Of a stretch of 64,000 nt of DNA, positions 30,440 through 40,879 are shown piece by piece (within the stretch, counting starts at the first letter, position 1; every line of letters begins with the position of its first letter). The stretch covers positions 98,169,475-98,233,474 of the forward strand of contig JAYGXS010000002.1 in assembly GCA_036362985.1 (NCBI GenBank), read 5' to 3'. The DNA is from Ligula intestinalis (lineage: Eukaryota; Platyhelminthes; Cestoda; Diphyllobothriidea; Diphyllobothriidae). The notes under the pieces were generated by a model. The model saw nothing but the letters and a program-made list of their open reading frames with translations, had not been told where the DNA came from and ran no database searches. The position numbers were made by a program, and so were the translations under genes.

Positions 30440-30610
30440 GGATAATCAGCTCGTGTCTCAGCCGTTAGAGGGTTGGACTTTTGAACAATAGTTCGTGGGT
30501 TTGAACCTCGGGTGGTGTACCACTTAGGCATAGTTATGACTAGCTGATGATGGTCAGTACGTCATGTTTCCTCTCAGAATACTCTACGCTGTATAGATGT
30601 ATCTTTTTTC
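30440..30610 (+). mobile_element. tRNA-like SINE copy
   Basis: TCTCAGCCGTTAGAGGGTTGG (A-box region), then GGGTTTGAACCTCGG (B-box-like), then AGCTGATGATGGTCAGTACG and TCAGAATACTCTACG. The order and the tail parallel the 33085-33260 SINE. Confidence 0.5.
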
Positions 30611-30619
30611 CTTCCTAGA

Positions 30620-31740
30620 GAGACGTCAATGAACGCGATTACACCATCTAACTCAGACTCTGCAGAAGACTTGAGTACTGTATGCGCACTGTTAAGGGAT
30701 GAACTATGTGTCCTATTTCACCTATATTTGTTCTACCCAATGAGCATGCACCATGACGGTAACTTTGACTGTCGGCTTGCCGCCGTATATTTTCGTGTTT
30801 AATTTGATTATTCGTCGTTTATTTATTATACTTTTTAAAATTCCGGTAAAAATATGGCCTTTAGGAGGTTGTCTACTTCAACTTACCTGAGGTCCAACTT
30901 ACCGTGCCGGAGCTATTTAATATTAATTCGCAGCGCGAAGCGCCGCGCACACCTCAAATTTACATGCCCTACAATTTACAGGGCAAAAAAATAATTTCCA
31001 GTGCAATAAAGGAAGAATTACATCATCCATGCACGACGTTACATTGGATTTAGCCTACTTGAACTAGCCAATAGGCGCTCGCATCGCTATTTTGACACCG
31101 GTGAAAATAAGACAAATATGCTCCCCCCACCGTTAAGCTTCCGATCATCCACGTGTCGACTTTAAAATTTGGGGTCATTGGTGGTGTGCCTTAGACTCGT
31201 TTTTTTCGAGAATACAGGTAACTTTCAAGTTGACCGAAAGGCAAGCTTGCAATAGCTCTGTGATGTGCCTACTCAGCCGTTGTCATTTATAAAAAACGTT
31301 GTCCATAGTCATGTGTGTTTGAGGTAAACGATGCTATATTGTTTAGTTCTATCGCTCACCGCGCGCAACCCTACCACCGGCCTTCTCGGCTCCGTTCTCT
31401 GAAGATGTGAATTTGATAGTTTTTAAGTTAGATTAGCAATCACCTGGTTACAGTCATTAATTTACAGGCTGTCACCTTGACATGTGAAATGAAAGCTCTG
31501 AGTTATGTATTGTTGATATAGATCTCGGAGGTGGGGTGAAAATGCGTTCTTCCTTCCCACGCTGTGTTTTACGATTTATGGTGCAGGCCACAGACACGTA
31601 CATCGAGTTTTACGCATCTGCAAACCGACCTCATTTTCGTTGAAAAACGTTCGCTGATCGCTAACGGAAATGACTCGTCCCGCTCTGCCTTGGGGCTCAC
31701 TCCGAGCCCCGCCAACAGCCGCATAGCGGCTTATTAGCCG
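30620..31740. other. no gene recognised; two adjacent hairpins at the end
   Basis: The open frames are short. At about 31692-31731 two perfect small hairpins adjoin (GGGGCTC/GAGCCCC and AGCCGC/GCGGCT), next to the PLE copy that starts after 31745. Confidence 0.4.
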
Positions 31741-31744
31741 TCGT

Positions 31745-32430
31745 CAACTAGTCATACCCAACCCTAAGTGGTGAACCAGCCGGGGTTCGAAAACCCGACA
31801 GCTGCAGAGCACTCTTCTTGAAAACGGATACCCAGGAAGGTTTATCCTCAAGAATATTGACGAACGCACCAAGAAGCTTACTTCCTTAACCGCAGAAAAG
31901 AAAAACCTATTCATAAGACTACTTTCCTTAGGAGACGCAACTAGCGAGCTGGTAATGTGACGACTGAAGACTGCTTTCGCAAACACTTTCCCAGCGGCAA
32001 ACTTACGTGCACTTTTCACGAACTCTCCAATCTTACAATTAGGAGGTAAAGACAGGCTCTCGTTGAAGGCCACATCCATGTGTATGTACTCATTTAGTTT
32101 CTCCTGTGGAGCGGGATACATCGGCCCACCATGCAGACCCGCATACGCGAACACAAACTGGCGGCACAGAGACTTGACCCAAAAACGCAACCTGCAACAA
32201 CTATCGCAGGGACCAACCACAACTTCGATATTTAAGGATCAACCATCGTACCTTGATAAACCTCAAAAACAGAAAAAAATGACGCTTGAGGCACGATAAC
32301 CAGATGTCAACTCTTTCGACAGCTACCTGGACCATCACTTGGCCCACAAGGTCCTACGCCAGTACACGATCTACGGGCAAGTCAAGAACAAACTAAAATT
32401 TTGAGTTTAAGTGAAGACGCCACCGTGAAG
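31745..32430 (+). mobile_element. Penelope-like element 3' part (thumb and GIY-YIG)
   Basis: The plus strand reads, with one stop and frameshifts, LENGYPGRFILKNIDERTKK, TAFANTFPAANLRALF, MCMYSFSFSCGAGYIGP and TRIREHKLAAQ. CxYxFxxxCGxxYIG plus RIREH is the GIY-YIG nuclease start of a PLE. The upstream phrase (TAFANTFPAANLRALF) parallels ARTYPAANIRLL in the 43-45 kb copy. The 5' RT is absent. Confidence 0.8.
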
Positions 32431-32734
32431 TAACTATCGGCAACGGATGTAAGATAACAAGAATATTCTACAGCGTAGAATAACTGTCAAGCTAGACTAA
32501 AATCCACACGAGCGACCAAGCGCCGAACAAGGTCACTGACGATACTTATAATCTCAACAAATATACCCATACATTTGAGCACATCATGATCTCTCATAGC
32601 CATGCTTATAGTGCATATGTATCCTCACTGGTCACCTTACAAGAAATAGTCGTCGCAAAGTGGCTTGGGGCTGACTGTCCAGTGCGGCCTGCAGCCGCTA
32701 AATGAATACCATATTATGATCAAAAATGCATGAT
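32431..32734. other. no gene seen
   Basis: There is neither a recognisable coding sequence nor a repeat between the PLE 3' end and the SINE. Confidence 0.4.
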
Positions 32735-32910
32735 CGAAAAAGACGCTGACTGACATTGTTATAAGCCATCATCAGCGAGCCAAATCCAAGGAAGTAAACC
32801 ACTTGAGGCTCGAACTTCCACTCTGCTGGCCAGAAGTCTAACGGTCTAACTCACTAACCTGAAATAGCTATCCTGCGGTTTGCCTTTCTATGCCGGAATA
32901 CTAAGAACAT
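32735..32910 (-). mobile_element. tRNA-like SINE, rearranged
   Basis: On the minus strand an A-box-like GTTAGACCGTTAGACTTCTG, B-box-like AAGTTCGAGCCTC and GCTCGCTGATGATGGC follow each other. At 32868-32910 a plus-strand tail (AAATAGCTATCCTGCGGTTT, ATGCCGGAATACTAAGAAC) is nearly identical to that of the 33085-33260 copy. The two halves face each other. Confidence 0.5.
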
Positions 32911-33084
32911 AAAAAATGTGTCACTAACATTTAGCTAGTAACATATCAATTATTAGTAGCTTTGCAAAACATACGATCGGTTGTAGCCAGTCGCAAAAGC
33001 ATCATTTCAGTATGGGCACATCCTGAGAGATAGATCGGTCTGCTAACAAATTCTATATAATTCTGTTCAACAACCGGCAAGAGA

Positions 33085-33265
33085 TCGAATTCGGTGGATA
33101 AAGGTTAAGACGTCCACCCGTGACCGGCGAGGCACAAGTTCGAAACTCGAGGCGGCAATTTCACCGGCTAGACTAGAGTTGGCTGCCCGTAGCTGATGAG
33201 GGCCAATAGCCCGAACTAGCTATCCTGCGGTTTTCCTGTCTATGCCAGAATACTAAGAACACACT
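33085..33265 (+). mobile_element. tRNA-derived SINE with hammerhead-like core
   Basis: The head is GTGGATAAAGGTTAAGACGTCC (A-box like) with CACAAGTTCGAAACTCGAGG (B-box like). Then come a linker, TAGCTGATGAGGGCCAATAG and CCCGAACTAGCTATCCTGCG, and the tail TATGCCAGAATACTAAGAAC. The tail is shared with 32868-32910. This is close in plan to the schistosome Sm-alpha SINE, which carries a hammerhead ribozyme. Confidence 0.6.
33186..33235 (+). ncRNA. hammerhead-like core inside the SINE
   Basis: CTGATGA lies at 33193-33199. Stem II pairs GGGC with GCCC around the loop CAATA. GAAC follows (consensus GAAA), then the self-complementary TAGCTA and TC. One core base differs from consensus, so activity is doubtful, but the secondary structure is present. 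Confidence 0.5.
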
Positions 33266-33878
33266 TCTTCATATGTTCTTTGTCTCGTCAGTTTCGACCG
33301 GGAATCGAACTCAGACGCTCTACTCATATAATAAGAATACCACAGGCATAATGCAGACTTTTTCATATAAAACGTTGCAACTTGCACAACAATTACCGCT
33401 GAGTTCTACCCCCATTCCTTAATTCGCCTACTGTCCAGATTTCAGTAGTCAAGCTGTCTCACCGGATGACACGTCCCACCCGCAAAGTGTTCATTACGCG
33501 GCATAATCTAGCTTTATAACGATTCGTTTTCTAATTTACCACGGAGGTCAAAATCTTTGCTTCAAGCCAAATGCGCATCATATTTTTGTGCAACCGTAAT
33601 GGTAACACAACCAACGCCTATCACAAAGTTAAACCTAACATGCCTACTAGGACGAAACAAGTAGATAGTTCTGTCATATAAACTGGGTAGAATCACAAAC
33701 AGAAACGCAGTACCTATTTTCTGTGAAAGGGTAGTAAATGAAGCCAAGCGTTAGATTGACAGCCAGAAAACCTGTCAAATACTGCAGAAGGTAGAATAAG
33801 TTCCCAGAAAATTTCCTTGCAATATGACTGTCTCCGGTAAAATGGTTTAACGAAAATTGTATTTGAAAAAAAAAACAT
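33266..33878. other. tRNA-like remnant (minus strand), otherwise nothing
   Basis: On the minus strand at about 33345-33285, GAGTAGAGCGTC and GAGTTCGATTCCCGGTC look like A-box and B-box elements of a decayed tRNA-derived SINE. The rest is A/T-rich without coding signal, at the 3' side of the PIH1/CS gene. Confidence 0.4.
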
Positions 33879-36069
33879 TTATTCAAGGGGAATATGCACA
33901 GTCAGGGCGTTCTTCTTTTTATTCAGCTTTGCTTTAGCCTTTGAGGGAGAAATAGACTTGGAGAACTGTACGGAATATGGGCCGGAAATACCCGTCGTGC
34001 CTTTAATCTGCAGAGAGAGCATCTTCTAAAAAGAAAAGTTAATTTGACGTTATATGTAAAGGACAACAACATATTAAGCTTTGACTTTAAGGAAGAGAGG
34101 CAGTAAAAACTGAGATTTTTTTATTAATTATTAAGTTGGTTCGACAGATTTGCTTAATTTAAGTTGACCCAAGTGTGAAAAACTCTAGGCGTTTGGCTGT
34201 ATTTGAACCCGCGCATCAGAGAAAGCCTTTGCCAGAGGCTAATGCTCTACCAAGGAAACTCCTGCCAAAATATCATACATCAAATATATCATTCACCAGC
34301 TAACTACTAACCTCTGCTACCAGACATTAATATTGAAGTAGTTATACTACTCATACGGAATGACTAGACACGTATAATTAGTCGTTCGGCTTATAAACAG
34401 CTGCTGGTTTTCATCCTTTAATTATGTGTTTGACATCTTTTTTTGATTTTTTTCCTCTCAAGCGATATATTCCCTAGCCACTTTATTATCATTATGGAGC
34501 AAAAATATGCTAGACAACCTTTCCTGTTAATAAAATTGAACTTACTTGATATTTAATATTTTCTCGTTCCTTTGAGCAAAATAAGACACTCATTTCACAA
34601 GAGTGAAAATATAGATTTAATATCAACGAGAGGGTTTACAAGAAAGGAGGAAAATTAGAGTCTAAGAGTGCAGTCAAACCATTAAATTCAGGTGTTTTGT
34701 TCGATGCCGGGGCATACGAGTTCAACAGGTCTGTATCCAAGAGGTGTAAGATCTACATGCAATCGCGAGGACCAATCCATTTATGTCTTCCGTCAAGCTA
34801 GCATCCTTCAGTTTAAATACAACCCAACTGACCTTTCATAACTTTTGTCGGTAAAAGACCCCCGAGATGCCATAACTCGGAGAGTTCCAAATAAAATATG
34901 TTTGGAGGAGCATCTGCACCTAGGGGAAACGGTAATTTTTATAAATTCTATTCGAGACAGTGGAACTTTACTGTGGATGCAAAATGCTTTGAGGGTAATA
35001 TCAACGCTGAAGGCCAGGTCGAATAAAATCATAGTAAGTTTAAGGCCTGAAGTTCTGCGAGAACCATTCAGAGTCCGTCAGAGATACAAAACAGATCGCA
35101 TGTGATCAACTAGCTAAACACGTTCAACGGTTGCCAAGGGAACTCACTTATCATGCTCTACCTCGGGGTCCATTCTCCTGCACGCCTCCTAGCCAATTGT
35201 TAGTGCGCTATAAATTTGATGAAAACGTCGCGGTTGAAGCCTGGAGGCCTTTATCGTCTAAATATACTAACAGAAAAACCGCCGACTTTTTTAAAATGTA
35301 AATTATTCTGAACCACAGCTTTACAGCAACTGAACTAATCCCCATCTTAACCCCTTACTGTTATCATCTGGACGTTGTGTATTTCAGAAACAGTCAAATA
35401 ATGCGTGTCAAATTGAGCAAAACGCACCCACAGTAAAAGTGTTAAAACAAAACATGCTTACTACTACTACGCTGTAAGTAGCCAATTATAAAATGCAAAG
35501 GGCTCGGTAAACTTGATTATATATTGTTACCGACGTACCGAAGATATGTCCAACTCGCAGTCTTTAAGGGTCACATTTTCCGGAAGGTCAATGCAATACT
35601 TGAGCATTGTGTCCCCATGACGCCCCGCCAACTTCCATGTAGGCGGTGGCGGTTTGAAAACAACTTCTTCTATCAACGGCTTCCCCTTCGACTTTTGCTG
35701 TTTCAGTTTGTGAATATTAAGAGAGATTTGCGGTTCGCTTGTTGTCTGGAGGTCGTCACCAGCTGCCTCCTTGTTGCCAGTCGGTATCAAACCGGTGCCC
35801 GAAAGAGCTTGTTGCGCCAAGGCAGCAACATTGAGGTTTTTGTAGTGTAGAGACTTGAGCATACTCTCCACGCCACCATGCGGTTCCGTGGACCATTCCG
35901 GTCGCAACTTGGGAAGCAGGCCAGTGCGAGAAAAGTCCACGTACTCCTTAGTGCAGATGTGCTTTTCCTTTTCAAGGTAGGTCAGACAGACAGCCATCAG
36001 TTCGTCAACCCTTGAGCCGGACCGCTTTGTGGACGCCGTAGTGTCATTCTGCGAGGGAAATCCATGTTG
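33879..36069 (-). CDS. probable PIH1/CS-domain protein, two C-terminal exons
   Basis: The last exon 34025-33879 follows acceptor TTTTTAG and encodes KMLSLQIKGTTG, GPYSVQFSKSISPSKAKAKL, NKKKNALTVHIPLE and TAA. The preceding exon, about 36069-35539, ends at LKDCELDISS before GTACGT and is also phase 0. It contains ELMAVCLTYLEKEKHICTKE, FSRTGLLPKLRPEW and KPPPPTWKL. The succession LPENV...CELDIS...Y.V.F..S.....AK.NKKKN.LTV.IPL is the pattern of the C-terminal CS-like domain of PIH1 proteins (R2TP adaptor or dynein-assembly co-chaperones). I found no N-terminal PIH domain, so 5' exons remain unlocated, and PIH1D1 versus another member is open. The exon start at 36069 is uncertain. AATAAA overlaps the stop codon. 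Confidence 0.55.
34185..34268 (-). mobile_element. tRNA-like sequence / SINE head in the PIH1/CS intron
   Basis: On the minus strand GGAGTTTCCTTGGTAGAGCA then TTAGCCTCTGGC and GCGGGTTCAAATACAGCC. The A-box (TTGGTAGAGCATTAG) and B-box (GGTTCAAATAC) are spaced as in tRNA. I could not fold a full cloverleaf, so a SINE head is more likely than a functional tRNA. Confidence 0.45.
34270..35538 (-). other. intron of the PIH1/CS gene, no other gene seen
   Basis: 1.5 kb between the GTACGT donor (35538) and the TTTTTAG acceptor (34026). Frames on either strand have no recognisable domain. Confidence 0.45.
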
Positions 36070-36079
36070 CTTGAAGACG

Positions 36080-38610
36080 ATAGGATGGAGCGCCAAACAT
36101 ACCGTAGAAACTAGAATGGATGTATTTTGAGACAAGATAAGTATGGAATAGTACGAAAGTGCATGTTTAAAAGGCATCACCTCGGTTTTGCATAGTTGGG
36201 TGCCTTATTCGCAACGCCGGAGAAGAGCCTAGCTTGTCACATATAGGCAATATATTGTGCAGGCAAACTCGATCAGGAAACAATAACCAACAGTTATATG
36301 GCAGAGACACGCAAATTGAAATAGCAGTCTAATATATGATGATATCGCTTAACTGGTGTTAAGCATTGGCAATTCACGGTCTGCGGTGTCACGGGTAAAA
36401 GAGGTCGCTAAATCTGTGCAGTTGTCCATAAGCACTGGGAAGACCAAGGTGTTCTCATGCAGCCTCTCTGTCCAACAAAAAGCACATTAAGAGATAAGTG
36501 GCTGTTACTTTGAAGAAGTGGACACTATCAAATACCCCAGAGAGAGAGGTTGTAGCCAAAAAGATAAAGTTACTATCAAGGTGTCTCCAGAATCGATACA
36601 TTTCGTCGACTTTTCTGCAGCCTTAGAAACTATCCAGGGACCCGACGCCACAATTCGCTCGTACAACGCAACTCTGCGGTTTGTCCTTCTCTACGAATGT
36701 GTCTTCCGGACAACGGACGTGGAAGATTAAATAAAACTAGAGGTGTTTGGCCACTACTGGTTGACGATAATTTTTGTGAGTTAAATACACTGAATTTTGC
36801 TCAAATGTTACAGTCCTTACTCGCCGCGACAACATCACGAGAGTATCCCAGACCATCTCAGAAAGATAAGTGGAGTGGTTGGGTTACCTTTTTTGTTGGC
36901 AACGTCAGATGTTAAGCGTTACTGCGGATAATATTGGGACTCTGGTGCTGACAATAAAAGAATAGCTTGATCTGCTGCCGCGGATTGTTACACAGGTATA
37001 AGAAACAGCTGGCATATCATCAAGACCACTTATATCAGTAATTATGGAAGCTGCAACATGTGCAAGATAGACAAAGCTGAACTCATTGTACCAAAAGCTT
37101 GAAATCACCCCATGAACTAAATATGGGGGGGGCAATTTTTACAGCTGAGTGTGCTAGTAGGCTCAGAGGATCCAGCGGAATATGCAGCGATATTATATAC
37201 CCCATATCACCCAAGTAAGACGATTGATGTGGCTTGTGAATGGTCGTCATGTTCGCTTTAGAAGGTTATTGTAACTGTCCTCGAACCAACACCTTTACCC
37301 AATCTGAAGGCGAATTCAGCTCTAACTATGACTCGACTAACTCCCTAGAGCCATTTAAGTTAATTTATAGATGCAGATTAATCAAAAAGCAGATCGACGA
37401 AACAAAAATGTTTAGCAGAAAGGCTTTCGGGCGGATGCGTAATATCTTTAAGACGAAAAATGTTCCATCCACTGAGCAAAGCGGATGTTGTCCATTATGG
37501 ACCTCCACCCTAGTAGCATTTGTCGACTATTCATCGACTATTCATCGACTATTCCTAGTCGGTCCAGTCGACTAAAAGTCGGCTTATTTGGCGATATATC
37601 GCCTAACACCAAATGGTTTGTTGTCAGAGCCACTAAAAGTGACACCATTACAGTGAAGTTTACCTTTCTGATTACTCCTACCCCTCAACCATCAGGTCCC
37701 TACTGAAGTTAGACCCTAATGGTGGGTCAAACAAGGCTTATATGTGCGGTAGGCATCCTGAACTTCAAGCCCACGTAGACATACAAAGTATAATGTCGAA
37801 GTCTAAAGAAATATCACATTACAAACCGCTTTTATTCTAAAAATAAACCTCGCTCACACAAATAAAATCTTCATCAACAATTCATTTGTCGATACGCATT
37901 GGAGGTTTAATGCAAGACCGATGAAGACCATGATTTTGCACATACCAAATACTTGTGATACAACTAGATTATATTAACAAATATCCATGCAAATGAAAAT
38001 GGATTATTAGAGTAGAAGAATCAGTTTCGTTTTACCGTTTAAGGTGCAAGTGTTTATACTTATGTGCAAAAAAAGCTCTGCTAACGGTTGAGGAACTATA
38101 TAAGATTCTCGTTAGAAAATCCTGCTTATAAATTCATAAAATTTAAGGAATTTAGTTGTAGCTTACGACGTTATTTTATAGCAGGGCCAGCAATGTGTAT
38201 GGTAAAACGACCAAAATAATTATTATAAAGTTGGCAGACTGGACGCATAGTCAGTTCATTCCTACAAAATATGCGAGTTTCATACATATTTACAAGTTCT
38301 TTGCGAAACGCTAAAGACCAAAGTTTTCCGAACAAATGAGGGCCCATACACCTGTCGGCGTACACTGACGAAGACTGGCAAACAAAGTTTTGAGTTTTGA
38401 CCTTTTTAAAATATATTTCACGGTTCCCTGTATGTAATTCACCTCATGGTCTGCTTGTTTTGTGGAGAATGGTTGAAACATGTTCTACTCCAGTCATGTC
38501 CATATAGTGGAACATCAGTCAGGTTTTACCTGCTTCGAGCCACAAACGATTATAAAGACATCCAACGATTGTAAAAAAACAAAAGGTCTATATAATTGTG
38601 TACAAGTGTA
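36080..38610. other. no gene recognised
   Basis: Short frames such as 36518-36730 (+), 37240-37575 (+) and 38171-38365 (-) carry no motif I know. The N-terminal exons of the PIH1/CS gene could lie here, but I could not identify them. A short array TCGACTATTCA x3 sits at about 37521-37555. Confidence 0.4.
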
Positions 38611-38619
38611 GCATAGAAC

Positions 38620-38629
38620 NNNNNNNNNN
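38620..38629. other. assembly gap (10 N)
   Basis: Ten N characters. The LINE copy on the right side stops at this gap. Confidence 1.
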
Positions 38630-39205
38630 CTAATGTTCAAGTTTAAAAGCCAACGAGCAGACCAGCAGCTAAGTCGATTGAGAATCACTCGAAGCGCTTT
38701 CATATCGGCGTCAGACCTGATGGCTCTCCAGAGTTTGACGTCGTCGGCAAACATGATAGCACTGCAACCCAGGTCGTTGACACAGTCGTTGATATAGATA
38801 AGGAAGAGCAGTGGCCCTAAGGCAGAGCCTTGGGGGACGCCACTGAGAACGGATGTAGGGTTTGACTTTGAGTCACCGATGCACACAGTTTGCGATCGCC
38901 CTGTGAGAAAATCTGTGATCCATGCCAGCAGGTTTCCTCTTATGCCAATTTCTGACAATTTATGCATTAGACGCTTATGTGGGACGCTGTCGAATGCCTT
39001 CTTGAAGTCCGTATAGATGACGTCAACCATACCATCTTCATCTAGTGCGCGAGTTTACTGCTCAGTGGAGGGTATAAGGCTGGAAAGGCAAGAATGGTTC
39101 TTTCTGAAGCCGTGTTGGAGCCCTGACAGTAGGTTGTTTTCCTCCAAGATCTTCATTGTCGTCTTCTTAATTATCGCTCCACCCCCTTACAGCAAATGCA
39201 AGTAA
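38630..39205 (-). mobile_element. CR1-like LINE family A RT core fragment
   Basis: VDVIYTDFKKAFDSVPHKRL, GRSQTVCIGDSKSNPTSVLS, GVPQGSALGPLLFLIYINDC and IMFADDVKLWRAIRSDADMK are almost identical to 61515-61850. This copy keeps GVPQGS and AFDS, where the 61 kb copy has a stop and ALDS. Both ends are truncated, the 3' one at the N gap. Confidence 0.92.
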
Positions 39206-39239
39206 GCCCGACGCTGACGCTTAGGCGATCGCCGATATC

Positions 39240-40560
39240 TTCAGTGCATTACTATTCAAAAAATTTAGTGAAATCTCGTTCGCTACACCTCCGGCTATCC
39301 GGGCTTGGACGGGTCCCGTCCTCGAAACGATAAGTTTTACCCGCTGGGACGTGAGTGTAGCCATTCGTCCTTATCGTCAGTCTTATAGTCCAGGAGATGG
39401 CGTCCCAGTAAGCCTTCTAAAAGTTGAAGCAAATGATATAGTTCCGTCTTTCGTTTGCCAGGAAATTATTGATGCTCTTGAAAGCGAAACCTCTCCTTCG
39501 TTGTGGAAGGAATCGCACAAAATGCCTATTCGCAAGCATGGCCGATCGACGTCATTCGACGACTTAAGGACACTTCTTGCAGCCTCGAAGAACTTGGAAA
39601 CCTTGATCAAAGAAAATATGATGCGTCACTGGACAGAGAACAACCTGCTTAAAGCAGATCAACATAGCTTTCTCGAGAAACGATGTTGTGACACCTGCCA
39701 GCTATCTTCCTTTGTTTATGTGCTGCAATCTACAGACAGCGGTTTTGTCATTTATAGCGTCGATTTTTTATTTAATTTAGGCCTATGATCGGGTCAATCA
39801 TAACCTGCACATTCTGAAACTGGCCTCCTTGGGCAAAGGTTCCAAGCCTTTGAATTTCATATCTCCCTATTTGCATGCTCGCACACAACGAGTAAACATT
39901 TTCAATGTTATGTCCAACCCCACGCATTTGAGGAATGGAGTTATACAGGGTAGTATACAGAGTCCCCTCCTATTTTGCCTGTTTGTCAACGACGTTTCAG
40001 ATTGCTTTCAGTATGGCAAACCCTTCATGTACGCTTGTGATTCAAAAGTCGTTTATCGGTATAAACCGGCAGCTCCCAACATCATGCTCAAGCTGATAAG
40101 AAAGGATCTTCAGGTCTTCACCCTTTGGTGTTGCACTTGGCCTCTCACACTGATATGGCACAATTGTTCCTTTATGGTTGTTGGCAAAGATCATCAACTG
40201 GAATTAAGCATTGACGGCCACGAACTAAATGTCTTAGGAGTTATTAAGGATTCGGGCATATCCGTCTTTTAAAGTCTCAATTTGTCAGAGCACTGTGCCC
40301 GTATAGTCTCGAAAGCACGCCAAACCACCGGATTTATCTTTATAAAATTTAAGAGTCTTAAGTTTAGAACGCGCCTTTATTTAATGTACGTGAGACCTAG
40401 TCTTGAATACTGCTCACCCCTATTCAATCTTCTGCGCTCTAGTGAACGAAAGAAAATAGAATCGATGCAGCATTTCTTCAGTAGAAGAGTTTCAGTACAG
40501 TTTTACTACTACACCATCAATTATCCTACCAACAAAGGTGCTTTTTTGAACGAACGCACA
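39240..40560 (+). mobile_element. CR1-like LINE family B, RT copy 1
   Basis: The linker AIRAWTGPVLETISFTRWDV, then VSLLKVEANDIVPSFV, ALESETSPSLWKESHKMPI, KNLETLIKENMMRHWTENNL and DQHSFLEKRCCDTCQLS. After a stop at 39787 come AYDRVNHN, HLRNGVIQGSIQSPLLFCLF and FMYACDSKVVYRYK, where the catalytic box reads ACD and is damaged. The end is ARQTTGFIFIKFKS, LYLMYVRPSLEYCSPLFNLL. Two or three stops disrupt it. Confidence 0.88.
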
Positions 40561-40564
40561 GAGT

Positions 40565-40870
40565 TTGTTCTAGATGATTGACGAGCTCAAACTGTGTATA
40601 GCTGACCTACAGCCGGATGTCATATCCATTGCATATACTTGGCTACATTCCAACGCAATTGATGCCAAATTGTACCCGGAGAGTACATTTTTTTCGTCAG
40701 CACCGGATAAATAGGAGGGAAGAAGAAATTACACTGTTTGTCATGAAGGGCATCATTGCGTCAGAACGCAAAATTAATTCCTCCCATAATTGTGATGCAC
40801 CAACTTTACATTTAATGACTGTCTATAGACCACCAAATCAATCTCCAGAGGGGACGTTGACCATGTTTTG
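40565..40870 (+). mobile_element. CR1-like LINE endonuclease N-terminal fragment
   Basis: IDELKLCIADLQPDVISIAY, TWLHSNAIDAKLYPE and, in shifted frames, SERKINSSHNCDAPTLHLMT and VYRPPNQSPE. This is the first half of an EEP domain, with the catalytic E of ETW changed to Y (AYTW). It lies 3' of the RT of copy 1, so it belongs to another insertion or is a rearranged part. Confidence 0.75.
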
Positions 40871-40879
40871 ACCAATGCG

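Noticed and set aside
36518..36915. Plus-strand ORF pair as missing exons of the PIH1/CS gene
   Set aside because: They are on the wrong strand for that gene and contain no PIH motif.
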